Below are positions 35,845 to 47,058 of a stretch of DNA of 64,000 bases, one piece after another (the stretch's first letter is position 1; the number at the start of each line of letters is the position of its first letter). Location: positions 565,501-629,500 of the forward strand of contig JAUCBN010000007.1 in assembly GCA_035048815.1 (NCBI GenBank), given 5' to 3'. The DNA is from Abelmoschus esculentus (Eukaryota; Streptophyta; Magnoliopsida; Malvales; Malvaceae). Under the pieces are notes generated by a model. That model did no database searches. It had not been told where the DNA came from and worked only from the letters and a program-made list of their open reading frames with translations. Made by a program: the position numbers and the translations under genes.

Positions 35845-38198
35845 TTCTCCCCCACCAAACATGGCGACGCCCTCGTCGCCGCCTCGGAACGAAGATAGAA
35901 CCGATCCTGGGAATTCCTTGTCACCTCGGCTTGCCCCAAACTCTGAATCGGGCTGGATGCTCTTCTCATAAAGAGCACTCGACTCTGGCTCAGTTGTCCA
36001 CCCAAATGGACTGCTTGCTTTGGTACTCGTCGCCATCTAACATCAGTCACCGTCCCTCCAAGCGCATCTCGATCGTAGGAGTTAGCTCCTACCAGTTGTG
36101 ATTTGCCCCCATTCGGACACACATGGTCCTTGCACAATGACTTGGACGCCACAACATTGAACACTGAGCGGTCTCTCAAGATCGTCGGCAACCCTCGTTT
36201 GCGCCTAAGAACTCTGAAAGGTGGCTTGTGCTCTCGCCAAGTATCGACAACTCCATTTGAAGGGTTAGGTTTTTGCAGGCCTACACCCGACAAACAAGGC
36301 AAATCAAACTGTAAAACACAATCATTGTGTTCGGGATGTACCTCAATCAACTTTTCCGCATTCACTCTAACTCGCATCAATCTTTCTTCACTCGTGAAGT
36401 TTGATGCTCCCATCGATGCTCCGTCTTCATTGAAGCTCGATGCCTTGTCCATCTCCTCAATGGATGGATCTCCCACGGGTTCACTATCATGTGGCTCAGG
36501 CAACTCTTGCCCCACCAAGGTGTCCACTCCAATAGCCTCCAAAGCGATGCCTCCTTCCCTTGGAGCATCCTTGGTAAGCTGAATGGATGTCAGCTTCTCG
36601 ATCCTCCGTCCCTTGTCTCGATACACGGGCACAACACAATGTTGTTTCGGATCCAAAATGCATATAACATCGGCACAAGGGATGATAAGAGCTTGAACAC
36701 GGTCAAGGAAGTTAAGCCCCAAAACGAAATCAAAGTCATCTAAGTGAATTACCTTGAAATCTTCCTTGGCCTTCCATTCACCAATCTGCAGCTCTACCTT
36801 CCGCACTGTTCCCACAACTGGAACCTCCTTGGCATTAACGGTCTTGATCTTTTTGGTTGAACCTTCAACTTCGAGACCAAGCTTCTCAGCAGCCATCTTT
36901 GACATGAAGAGATCGGATGCTCCGGTATCCACTAGAGCACTCCTCGATCGTCCCGCCACGTTGATGTTGACAAACATCAACCCATTCGGCTTCGGGCCCT
37001 TCTTCGCCTTTGCAGAATTTAGTATCATTGCCCCAAGCTTACAAGCCTCACTTGACTCGGGCTTGTCCCTTTTGGGCTGCTTGGCTTGATCCGGGTGCTC
37101 ACGAACTACGTGAGGTCCCTTGCTCTCGTAACATTGCTTCCCCACCCTTGGCTTGATTGCTCTAACACTAGCAATCGTACCAAGCATACATTCCTCGTCC
37201 TCTTGCTCGTCATCCGCATCATTGATCGTATCGGGGCGCTTCTTCTTGGGACACTCTTTCACCAAGTGTGAACCATGGCAATGGTAGCACTTCAAAGGCC
37301 CTCGATCCTTTTTCTCCGATGGTTTGACAAACTTGTTGACCCTCTCATCATCATTGCAAGAATGATTATCCTCCTCGTCTCCCCCACCAAAGCTCTTACC
37401 TCGGGGCTTGGAAGACTTGGACATGTCAACTTCGAACTGAGCTATGGACTCGGCTGCGGTAAAGGCTTTGGAAAGCTCCTCGACTCCCCTCCGCTCTAGC
37501 TCCATTTGAGCCCATCTTTGGAGTCCATCCATGAAGTAGGAAAATCCCTCCGCTTCACTCAAGTCCTGGATTTGGAGCTTGATTTCAATGAACTTCCTGA
37601 CATAGTCAGTGATGGAACCCTCATGTTTCAATTGTCGCAACTTCTTACGAGCCTCCCGTTGAGCATTCGTCGGATAGAATTGCTCTTTAAACTCAACTTG
37701 GAACTCCTTCCATGTCTCAAAAGGAATGTCTCCACTCGGCTCCTCCGAGCATCTGCGTCGCCACCACAAAAGAGCGACATCAGTTAAATACATCGAAGCA
37801 ACGTTTACTTTCTCCGCATCATCCTTGATGCCCATGGCTCGAAAATACTGCTCCATGCCCCACAAGAAGTTCTCAACATCTTGGGCCGATCGGTTCCCCT
37901 TGAACACCTTTGGCTTTGGAATGTCCTTCTTCGACTTGGATGCAGTGGCCATCTTTCCATTCATCAAGGCAACTTTGTAAATATACAAGTCTGCCTTCAT
38001 CTCCTCCATCTCAATCTTCACAGCCTGCAATTCGGCCTCAAGCACCTCGCACCTCTCTTCCGCACCGTTGGCCACCTGGCTGAGTTTATCAACTCGCTCC
38101 TCCAGCGTAGCTACAGCATCCCTCGAACTTGCTCTTTGGCTTTGCCCAGCAACGATCTTCACACCCTTTGCTGCAACGTCTTCTTCTCCACGTGCCAT
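35718..38198 (-). CDS. Retrotransposon Gag-protease polyprotein
   Basis: The first ATG after the primer site (MARGEEDVAAKG) opens an uninterrupted frame of 826 codons. In order it contains an N-terminal coiled coil, a retrotransposon gag (capsid) domain with FLWGMEQYFRAMGI, YLTDVALLWWRRR and FKEQFYPTN, a zinc knuckle of the plant CX2CX3HX4C type (CYHCHGSHLVKEC), a second degenerate knuckle-like stretch, and an aspartic protease with the catalytic ALVDTGASDLF motif and a later FDFVLGLNFLD. The last roughly 290 residues have no reverse-transcriptase motifs, and the frame ends inside the 3' LTR. The frame being open suggests it is recent and perhaps still translated. Capsid and protease style fits the Ty3/Gypsy side. 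Confidence 0.93.
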   Translation of the reverse strand: MARGEEDVAAKGVKIVAGQSQRASSRDAVATLEERVDKLSQVANGAEERCEVLEAELQAVKIEMEEMKADLYIYKVALMNGKMATASKSKKDIPKPKVFKGNRSAQDVENFLWGMEQYFRAMGIKDDAEKVNVASMYLTDVALLWWRRRCSEEPSGDIPFETWKEFQVEFKEQFYPTNAQREARKKLRQLKHEGSITDYVRKFIEIKLQIQDLSEAEGFSYFMDGLQRWAQMELERRGVEELSKAFTAAESIAQFEVDMSKSSKPRGKSFGGGDEEDNHSCNDDERVNKFVKPSEKKDRGPLKCYHCHGSHLVKECPKKKRPDTINDADDEQEDEECMLGTIASVRAIKPRVGKQCYESKGPHVVREHPDQAKQPKRDKPESSEACKLGAMILNSAKAKKGPKPNGLMFVNINVAGRSRSALVDTGASDLFMSKMAAEKLGLEVEGSTKKIKTVNAKEVPVVGTVRKVELQIGEWKAKEDFKVIHLDDFDFVLGLNFLDRVQALIIPCADVICILDPKQHCVVPVYRDKGRRIEKLTSIQLTKDAPREGGIALEAIGVDTLVGQELPEPHDSEPVGDPSIEEMDKASSFNEDGASMGASNFTSEERLMRVRVNAEKLIEVHPEHNDCVLQFDLPCLSGVGLQKPNPSNGVVDTWREHKPPFRVLRRKRGLPTILRDRSVFNVVASKSLCKDHVCPNGGKSQLVGANSYDRDALGGTVTDVRWRRVPKQAVHLGGQLSQSRVLFMRRASSPIQSLGQAEVTRNSQDRFYLRSEAATRASPCLVGENVTGRQFEPVPHAHIAAQEVLREILGLKVPPDLARSMEDSRR
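35845..35856 (-). other. Polypurine tract
   Basis: GGTGGGGGAGAA on the minus strand abuts the 3' LTR. This is the expected position for plus-strand priming in LTR retrotransposons. Confidence 0.9.
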
Positions 38199-38224
38199 AA
38201 TCACTAGCGCCTTGCTCGAACCAC

Positions 38225-38236
38225 GCTCTGATACCA
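38225..38236 (-). other. Primer-binding site, initiator tRNA-Met
   Basis: TGGTATCAGAGC on the minus strand matches the complement of the 3' end of plant initiator tRNA-Met, spaced two bases from the 5' LTR end. Confidence 0.95.
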
Positions 38237-38238
38237 CT

Positions 38239-38809
38239 TGTCACGGGGCTAGAGTCTTGACCTAGCTGAACCGCGCGGCCTTAGTCGATGTTCTTAGACA
38301 AACGACTAAGTCAGCCTGAAAACTCGCTCCGGAAGATCAAACTTCCCAAGGCACTAAGAACGCTGAATCGTTCTGGCGGAAAGCAAACTATGAGTATGGC
38401 TACTCAAGAACGAAAAGAAGAACGCGAAGAACACAAAGAACAATTGAGAGAGTTTTTTTAGAGTGAATGCCACTTGATTACTCAAAGATGAGATGATACA
38501 AATGAGACTGGGGAGGTCTCTATTTATAGTTGATTCCCCTTACATCCGACGGTTCCCACTGATTTACATCGATGGCTAGGATCATTTCCTACCAACCACA
38601 TTGGCACAATCCTAAGAATATTCCATGTTAACTAAGGAAACAAATCCTAAGAATACAAGGAAAGTTTACAAGGCCAAAATGGCTATCTTCTAGAATCCTC
38701 CATGGAACGGGCTAAGTCTGGTGGTACCTTTAGGCCCAAAATCTCCCTAAGAACCTCTTGGGCAGCAATATGCGCATGTGGCACGGGCTCGAACTGACGG
38801 CCCGTGACA
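38239..38809 (-). repeat. 5' LTR (minus orientation)
   Basis: 571 bp and nearly identical to the LTR at 35275-35844 (one substitution at about 38470, one extra T in the T-run before it). It would drive transcription toward lower coordinates. Confidence 0.95.
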
Positions 38810-38813
38810 ATAA

Positions 38814-39965
38814 GCATAAAAAGTATATAATACATTAAATTTTAATTAAAGAAGATAATATTATTAATGATAAAATAAATTAAATATCCTAATTAAAGTT
38901 CTTCCCACGGCATCCATATAAATAAATAATTATAAAAAAATTAATTAAATTACATATATATATATTCTAAAATCATTAGAATGAATATTAACCTTAATCA
39001 ATTAAAAAAATTAAAAACTTAAACCTTAAATCTTAATCCTAATCCTAAAACCCTAAATCCTAAATAAAAAACACAAACCTCAAACCTTAAAATATAAACC
39101 ATAAACTATAAACCCTAGTAAACTTAAAACCCTAAACATAAAACCCTAATACATAAACTTTATAGTCTAAATTTAAAATCTTAAACTTTGAATCATAAAT
39201 AAAAAAATTCTAAACTTTTTTTTAATAAAAACAGCTAATTTCATTAAAGAAAAAATACTCAATATTATAATAATGGTTTACAATTATCATTGCAAACTAA
39301 TACATAAATTGAACATTTTCTTAAAACTAGCCACTTTAGATCATACAAGGACCATACATGGAAAAATTTTAAAAAACTCATCCAAAGACTTGATCGAAAA
39401 AATAGACACAAACAAATCTGACTGCATCAACAAACGAGCCACAAAAGGGGATTAATCTATCGAAAGACCACTAAGAATCGCAAATCAGAACTGAGTGACG
39501 CGATAAACTATTTACAAGCGCAAATCGCGTATCCAAATTCAATCTGAGGGTCCAAAATAAAGAAGATCACCATGATAACAAATAAACGTCTTCTTGATCA
39601 GTCGTGACATCGTCAGATCCAAACCTTAAAAATTAAAAGAAAAAAAAACATGTCAAACGATAAAAAAAATATATCAAGAGATAAACGACAAAAAAAATGT
39701 ATCAAAAGATAAAATAAATCATACCATAAAAACATAATAATTTATTAAAAACTAACGAATAATATAAACTAAACATATAAAACCGTAACATATAAACTTT
39801 AACCCTGGATCTAATGTTTGAATTTAATTTTTTAAGCACAAGTTTAGGGGATCCAACTTGTGCACACTGGTTTTGGATGTTTAATTGAAAGCAATAAGGA
39901 CTCAATTGAACAAATCAAAACCTAACAAAGAATAACTCGAAGTTTTGGAAAAGAATTGCTGGCGG
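38814..39965. other. AT-rich spacer with CCTAAA-rich stretch
   Basis: At about 38995-39210 many degenerate telomere-like words (CCCTAAA, CCTTAAA) occur. The rest is AT-rich. The dispersed repeat entry below covers 39230-39650. Confidence 0.5.
39230..39650. repeat. Dispersed repeat, copy 2 (partner 6838-7210)
   Basis: Shares the ordered blocks GAGGGTCCAAAA, AAGATCA and CGTCTTCTTGATCAGTCGT with the copy near 7 kb. Read on the minus strand, its end resembles the A-rich 3' end of a plant retroelement. The family is not identified. Confidence 0.45.
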
Positions 39966-39995
39966 TATAAAATGCTGGAAACCCTTAAACCCTAA
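39966..39995 (+). promoter_or_regulatory. NOP56 core promoter: TATA box and telo-box
   Basis: TATAAAA at 39966-39972 is followed at 39987-39995 by AAACCCTAA. The latter is the telo-box typical of plant ribosome-biogenesis and ribosomal-protein promoters, usually near the transcription start. This gives a 5' UTR of roughly 130 nt before the ATG. Confidence 0.7.
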
Positions 39996-40128
39996 TTCCA
40001 CCTTCCTTGTCAAGCAGTCCCTCATTTTCCCACCCAATGGACACCCTTCTCGGTTAACTTGATTGTTTCTGAAACCAAATTAAAGCTCGCTCTTCTCACC
40101 GTGGTGTGGGTTTTCGGAGCCTTTTTCA

Positions 40129-42698
40129 ATGGCTCTTTATTTGTTGTTCGAGTCGGCTTCTGGCTACGCACTGTTCCATGCTCAGGGGCTCGATGAAATC
40201 GGTCAGAATACAGAGGCCGTTAGGAACTCGGTTTCGGATCTCAACCGGTTCGGGAAAGTGGTCCAACTCACTGCGTTCCAGCCTTTTGAGTCAGCTCTTG
40301 ATGGTCTCAATCAATGCAATTCTGTTTCCGAAGGTATAATAACATTTCACCTTTTGTCATCAGGTTTATATCTGTTAGTACAACTTCGTATAATGTTCTG
40401 TTTATGTGAGTTATTGTGTTTACTTGTTGGGGTTATTACTTTTATTTGCATTGTCTGGTGATATCTGATGAACGTAGGTTGATGTTAAAGTTTGAACATT
40501 GATTGAAACTGTGCATAACTCATATGTTTGAACATTGCTTGTTGTTGTTGTTCCAATTGGGTTAACTCTTGGCTTATGTTCGGTTGCATTTTGCAGGGCT
40601 TATGACCGATGAGTTGAGGGTTTTTTTGGAGTTGAATCTACCCAAAGTTAAGGTAGGCAAGAAGTTGAAGTTCAGCTTGGGAGTTGCAGAGCCTAAGCTC
40701 GGTTCCCACGTCTCGGAGACAACTAAGATCCCATGCCAGAGTGGGGAGTTTGTTCTCGAGCTTCTTCGTGGTGTTCGATTGCATTTCGATAAATTTATCA
40801 AGGACCTAAAGGTTTGCATATTTCCTTATGCTTTTACGAGGCGGCTACGAGTATGTGTTGAACTCATTTGCTTTGTGTATCTTCTTAAACATGGTAGTCT
40901 GGGGACTTAGAGAAAGCTCAGCTTGGTCTGGCTCACAGTTACAGCAGAGCAAAGGTTAAGTTCAATGTCAATCGAGTCGACAACATGGTTATTCAAGCAA
41001 TTTTCCTTCTTGATACTCTTGACAAGGATATCAATTCCTTTTCCATGAGAGTGAGGTTTAATTTTTACTTAACTATGGACTTATCATCGTTTTAGTTTAA
41101 TACAATAATGCATGACCTTAATTAGTAAAGTTCTTTCTCGGGTGTGGATTTTATCTAATAATTTTCCCCTGGTTGATTGTTTTCTGCAGGGAATGGTATT
41201 CTTGGCATTTCCCCGAGTTGGTGAAGATTGTCAACGATAATTATCTCTATGCTAGAGTTGCAAAGCTTATAGAGGACAAGTCAAAGTTGTCTGAAGAACA
41301 TGTCCCTGCCTTAACTGAGATACTTGGGGATGAGGACAAAGCAAAAGAAATTGTAGAAGCTGGAAAAGCATCAATGGGTACACTTCTTGTATTTATGTTA
41401 CAGCTCCAACCTTTTCCTGCATACCCCACTTTACCTGTTTTTTCTGTTGTAATCGTTTTGCAGGACAGGATTTGACCCCAGTTGATTTGATTAATGTTCA
41501 GCTATTTGCTCAGAGAGTTATGGATCTTGCTGAGTACAGAAAGAATCTTTATGATTATCTAGTGACTAAGATGAATGACATTGCACCAAATTTGGCATCG
41601 CTGATTGGGGAAGTTGTTGGGGCCCGGTTGATCTCTCATGCTGGTAGTCTCACGAATTTGGCGAAGTGTCCCTCTTCCACACTTCAGATTCTTGGTGCAG
41701 AGAAGGCTCTCTTCAGGTATTTTCTTACTTTTCACCTCATGTTCTTATTGATGTGCAGTTGTGAAATGTTTAGAGTACTGGATCTCTTGCTAAAATTTAG
41801 GCATACCCATAGTTATAAGCCATTGTTTCACTCATTCCTTACTGGCCTCAGGGCACTGAAAACGCGCGGAAATACACCCAAATATGGTCTGATTTTCCAT
41901 TCATCTTTCATTGGTCGAGCATCTGCAAAAAACAAGGGCCGAATGGCACGCTACCTTGCAAACAAGTGTTCCATTGCTTCTCGTATAGATTGTTTTGCAG
42001 GTAAGCCTTATTCTTCTTTCCTCATACACTATACGCCTTCCCCTATAATCTGTTAATTCTCTTCTTGTATTCAGAGAGAGGAAGCACTGTTTTCGGTGAG
42101 AAACTGCGGGAACAAGTGGAGGAACGGCTTGAATTCTATGACAAGGGCGTTGCACCACGGAAAAACATCGATGTGATGAAGTCTGCAATTGAAAGTACTC
42201 AGAACAAAGGTACACAGATCGCTGTCTGTTTCCTTTCGCACGATTTCAATGACTTGGTTCCACATTTTAGGAGGATATTTAGTACAGAAGATGAGAATAC
42301 ATCACTTTGCATTCGGGTCTTTGATCAGCCAACGAGGTCATGTCTTTCTGCATTTTTTTTCAATCTCATTGTCTTGTACAGATGCCGAAATGGAAGAAGT
42401 ACAACTCGATGAAGCTTCTGCAAAGAGAAGCAAGAAAAAGAAATCAAAACCCGAAGATGCTCCAGCTGCTGCCACTACAAATGGTAGAGATGCTTCAGAG
42501 GATGCTAAATCAGAGAAGAAAAAGAAGAAAAAAGAGAAACGAAAGATCGAGCAGGAGATTGATCACGAAGAGGACGAAACAAATGGCGTAAACAAAGACG
42601 TTGCCGAGGACAGAACAGCCAAGAAAAAGAAAAGGAAGAGTAAAGATGAAGTAGTCACAAATGAAACTAAGAAGAAGAAGAAGAAGGGTCAAGAGTGA
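40129..42698 (+). CDS. NOP56: Nucleolar protein 56, box C/D snoRNP core
   Basis: Eight exons join in phase: 40129-40333, 40597-40811, 40898-41055, 41190-41377, 41464-41716, 41852-42000, 42075-42209 and 42382-42698, giving 539 residues, close to other plant NOP56 proteins. The N-terminal NOP5NT domain begins MALYLLFESASGYALF. The central NOSIC region contains REWYSWHFPELVKIV. The Nop domain (about 255-400) contains IGEVVGARLISHAGSL, LAKCPSSTLQILGAEKALF and YGLIFHSSFIG. The tail from about residue 440 is a lysine/acidic KKE-type extension. NOP56 pairs with NOP58 on box C/D snoRNAs together with fibrillarin and 15.5K, guiding 2'-O-methylation and pre-rRNA processing in the nucleolus. The telo-box upstream agrees with ribosome-biogenesis control. 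No lesions are seen. Confidence 0.96.
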
Positions 42699-44565
42699 AG
42701 TTTCTAATTAGATTAATCAAAATTAAAATTTTAACTATCATTTCAGTGTTAGGTTAACTTATTAATCCATAAACTTAATTTGTTTCTATTTACTTCTTTC
42801 ATTCTCATTTCAAAATAGAGTTATACTTTGATATGTTTAGTTAAAATTGTACCAAATATTTTCCTGTTTATAAACTATATAGTTTTATTTTTAAGATTTT
42901 TTTTAATATTTATAAAAACTTGCAAGTAGTATAATTAAATATAATTTTTTAGTTATCAATTGATGTTTAATTCTTAATTCTATAAATTTTATTTTGATAA
43001 TTAATTAAATGTCTTTAATTGTTTTCTTTAGTTCACGTTTGTTTTGACGTAATTAATTTTTTTTGAAAATGATTATAATCTTTAAAAAATGAATTGTAAA
43101 AGTTATTTTTTTAATATTTGGACGATGTTGTGTAGTTTATTTTTCAGTATTTGATAAAATTTTCTAAAAATCTGTTTTTTATTGAAATTTATTCACTTTT
43201 ATGTGGATTTATGCAAATTTTCTTTTCACTAGATAAATTGTTCAAAAAATCTATCGATTTTTTAAAATTTTATTATTATAAAATTAAATTTAATTTTATA
43301 ATAATAAAATTTTAAAAAATCATATCGATGTGGATTTATGCAAATTTTATTATTTTACAAGACAAATAAAAAACATCATTTGAGATTTAATTTTAAATTT
43401 ACAATTATTTAAGAAAATAATATTAACATCTCCTACAAAGTGCAAATATAATTATAAAAATTTGAGGAAACACAAGAAAAAAATATGCATTAGAAGTTGA
43501 AGGCAAACAACATTCGGTTTATATTATAATGTACACTTTAATGATTTTACTTTTTTAGGACCACAAACGGATAAAATTTTATAAATTTCGAATGATACTT
43601 GTTCTGATTAGGGTGAGAATAAGCATGAATTTAGTGGGTAGTGAACGAGTGTAAATATAAAATATTATATCCGTCAGTGGTGGATACAGAAAAATATCTG
43701 AGAGAGTGTACACATGAAACTTTAAAATTTTAAAAAATTTTAAAGACTAACTTATAAGATTTTAAAAATTAAAGATAAATGTGTGACCTTCAAAAATTTT
43801 AAGGTATGCCTAGGCCTACCCTACACTATAACCAGATCCGCCACTGTATCAGCCATAAACAGTGAGTTAATAATAGATTTAAGACCTTACTTGTATCATT
43901 AAAAAAATTTAAAAATCATATTTTTTAACATAATTGTATACTCACAAACATGAACAATTTAATGAAAATGTTAAACTTCTAAAAAATATCTAAGTAATAA
44001 AATTTCTCAACGATACGATAAAAGATATACAAAGATTAATATTTAAGAATTTTCAAAAAAAATATAAATAAAAAATGAATGTTTTCCGTTTGAATAATTT
44101 TGGCAAGACTTATGGTTTGATAATGCGTATCTACACTAAAATATAAAATTGAAAAGCTTTAGGAAAATAAATTAGGAGTAAATTTATCCTATAAATTATT
44201 TTAAGGATTATTTTGTTTTATTTTTTATTAACCGTAATTCAAATTTTATTAACTCAATTTTTTTTAATCAAACACAAAACTAAAGAAAAGTATTTTTTAA
44301 AAAATCATATATTTAAAATAAACAGATAACAACTCGATTATGAATATTATTAAAAACACACAATATCATTAAATAAGTCGATGTACATTCAAATACATAA
44401 AAATAAAATAAAACTCAAATAAATATGATAAATAATGCATTATATATTAACTTAATAAAAGTATTCAAAATCAAATAAATAAAAATAATGTCCAACTTTA
44501 ATGAGCCGAAAATACCAAAACCCAGTTTTCTAACATAATAAAATTAAAATATTAAAAAATAATAA
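42699..44565. other. AT-rich spacer between NOP56 and LHT
   Basis: Contains the NOP56 3' flank, an exceptional palindrome (see 43257-43320), and otherwise AT-rich DNA without a gene. Confidence 0.6.
43201..43348. repeat. Perfect 64-bp palindrome between 21-bp direct repeats
   Basis: The sequence 43257-43320 is a perfect palindrome with 32-bp arms and no spacer (center between 43288 and 43289). It is flanked by an exact 21-bp direct repeat beginning ATGTGGATTTATGCAAATTT, at 43201-43221 and 43328-43348. The palindrome would extrude as a cruciform or fold as a perfect hairpin. Confidence 0.93.
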
Positions 44566-47058
44566 TCATGAGAAAAACTTGAAGGTCTGAGCTGATTTGA
44601 CCAGAGATCTCATACCTCCTATTGGTCCCAAGACAGTCAAAATAATCCCCAGTATGATGCAAGCCTGAAAAAAAAATAATTTATTAGTTTATGTCGAATA
44701 TAAGTGTTCGATACGAATATTTATTAAATTTTATGAATAAAAAAAATACCCAGTTGGTGAACCATGACAAGCTGAATCTTTTTGGTTTATAAAGTTTAAG
44801 CCATATGAAGCAAGGGATCTACAATTTGATTAAGAAAAACAAATAATTAAAATATAATAAAAATTATAAAGTATTAAAATTTAAATAAAATATAATATTA
44901 AATACAAAATAATTGTAGCTTACATAGAATGATGTTGGGGCAAAACAAAATCCTCCGAAGAAACCAAGCAAGCCACCAAAGAAAGGGAATGTTATTCCAA
45001 CGAACATGGTGAAGGCTGCATCAAGAAACAGAGTTAAAGGGACGAAATCGAGTTATTCGAAGGAGTTTCAGGTGTTTGAGTCGTGCATGAGTGTCGGAAT
45101 GTATACTTACCGACGTATATGTTTCGTGAAATGAATCGTAGCATCGTACTTGGCTTGAATTTCATTTCTTTAACTAGAAATGATTCGATCATGTCGAAAA
45201 CCGGCATTGAAAATACCTGTGCAATTCTTTTGGATGTTAGAATATGAACGGATTAATGTATCGGAAAACGTCGAATGCCAATGACAATGGTGAAGGGACA
45301 TTACTTGATAACTTCCGATGACATGAACAACAACAAAGGCATTGGCAGCTACGATGAGGCCCTTCGGTTTTTCTAAGGAAAGAAGGACGTTGTCCTCGAC
45401 TAGGTTTCCGAAAACCAGGTACCCACAGAAGGCAACCGGATAGTAACACAATGCAACTATAATGTAAGCCACAATCACCCCTTTCCACATCGGTTTTTTC
45501 GATGGTTTTCCGGGAGTCGATGGTATTGTAGCCTGTATCTCCAACACAACATTGTGTCCGGCAAAGGCAAAGGCAGTATCTCCCAATCCACCAAAGAAAT
45601 CAAATATTATGTCTGTAGTTGAAGTGTGCCTTGGAGCATAACTCACAGTAGGCTGAACACCTTTGTGAACTGAGGCTCCCCAAGCAATCATCGAGTAACT
45701 GGTAGCACGAACGAAGTCGAACACGAAGAGTTAGCTAATGAATATGAGGGAAAAGGATAATCAAAGAATAAATCATTGAGAAATCACAACAAATTTTAAT
45801 GCAGTTTCTTGCACACTCATATGAGTGCCTGCCTGCCATGACACAAACCAGGAGGATCAGTAAGTGTTGCAGAATCATACCCAAGGGACATCAAAGCAGC
45901 CAAAAAGGAGACTGCGGTAATTGAATTGAAACTGGGAAGATGGGACAGAAAGAAGTGAACAGCTCCAAACATCATGATAAAATATGTTCTTCGAATGTCT
46001 TTGCCATCGGGATTAACCGTGTCGTAGATCTTCTTCAATGAATTCCCACCAGTAACCATGTAAATGATGCCAAGGCCAACTTCACATGACAATTGCAGAG
46101 GCACCACAATCCAGAGCCCCAACTTTTCACCAAATGCATGCTGCCCTAACTCATGATACCGGTCGAATCGCTTCCCGGGAACAATCTCGTGCATCTCAAC
46201 CATTTGCCATAGCGTGTACAAAGTGATAATCCATGACAATATCATTATAGTAATTCCAGGACCCCTATATATAAAACATTCTCAAGTAAATCAAAGCTAA
46301 TATTAATAAAACTAATGTAAAGTCTTTCACTGATTCAAGCAAATCATTTTTTATGCATACATAGGTTATTGCATCTCAGAACTCAGAAGTCAAAATCTCA
46401 TGGCATAATCATACATACGTACATACATGCATACATGCATACACATGTTTATATATTTCATGATACATAATTTTCATACATACATATTCACATGGAATAA
46501 TCATATCTGAAAACTTTATAGAGCAATACTAGCACACTCTGTAACTTACCCGGGCATACCCGGATTTCAGCCTCGCATAGGCATAGGCATAGGCATACAA
46601 CTCTGTATCAACATGTTCCAAATATAGTTATAGAAAAATAAATACTTCAAGATAAATTATAGAAAAAAATCAGCTAAACGTATAATCCTTGATATTTAAT
46701 CCTCTTTCCAGTTTCCTCACTTTCTAATGATTCTCAAATTCATATGATCATACATTTATTCGAACACGTATCGAACACAAATACTTCACTCCTTTTTCCA
46801 TTTTTATCGATTTCTCCAATATTTTTTTCAAAAATATTTACACAAATTTAACAAGAGATTGGAAACGAACCATCCGAGTTGAGACATAGCATAAGGGAGA
46901 CCCAAAATACCGGCTCCAACCATGGCGGTGACATTGTGAAACGCCGAGTACCACCATTTGGCATGCCGGGATTTGGTAATCGGGAGCCAGTCGTTCAAAG
47001 CTTCATCCTTTGCCACCGATGATGGATCCTGCAGCTGCCTAGTAGTTTCAACCTCCAT
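44566..47058 (-). CDS. Lysine/histidine transporter-like amino acid permease (LHT family)
   Basis: Seven exons join in phase: 47058-46871, 46264-45881, 45698-45305, 45216-45111, 45015-44924, 44818-44750 and 44664-44566, giving 443 residues, against about 446 for LHT1. The hydrophilic N-terminus is followed by the AAAP-family start WWYSAFHNVTAMVGAGILGL. Multiple membrane helices include GPGITIMILSWIITLYTLW, AGHNVVLEIQATIPSTP and FPFFGGLLGFFGGF. LHT proteins are H+-coupled plasma-membrane importers of neutral and acidic amino acids in roots, mesophyll and pollen; LHT1 also takes up the ethylene precursor ACC. All splice sites are canonical and no stops interrupt the model. The exact orthologue (LHT1 versus LHT2 or another) cannot be fixed from sequence alone. 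Confidence 0.94.
46396..46600. repeat. Short tandem repeats in LHT intron 1
   Basis: CATA/CATG-type tetranucleotides occur at about 46412-46445, and a (GCATAG)n hexanucleotide of four units at about 46574-46597. They lie within the intron between exons 1 and 2. Confidence 0.8.

Larger units (their letters stand above)
35271..38813 (-). mobile_element. Non-autonomous LTR retrotransposon (gag-protease only), complete and young
   Basis: Two 570/571-bp direct LTRs (35275-35844 and 38239-38809) begin TG and end CA. They differ by one substitution and one T in a homopolymer. A 4-bp duplication, ATAA, flanks the element (35271-35274 and 38810-38813). Transcription runs on the minus strand: the primer site TGGTATCAGAGC (38236-38225), complementary to initiator tRNA-Met, lies two bases after the 5' LTR, and a purine-rich tract GGTGGGGGAGAA (35856-35845) directly precedes the 3' LTR. 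The 2.4-kb interior encodes gag and protease only. No reverse transcriptase, RNase H or integrase is present, so it must rely on another element. It resembles the TR-GAG class of plant elements. Confidence 0.95.

Noticed and set aside
36103..36582. Plus-strand frames opposite the gag-protease ORF
   Set aside because: These are antisense shadows of a long constrained coding frame; no domains are seen.
35718..38198. The 826-codon ORF as a host gene
   Set aside because: It lies exactly between matching LTRs with PBS and PPT and contains gag and protease domains.
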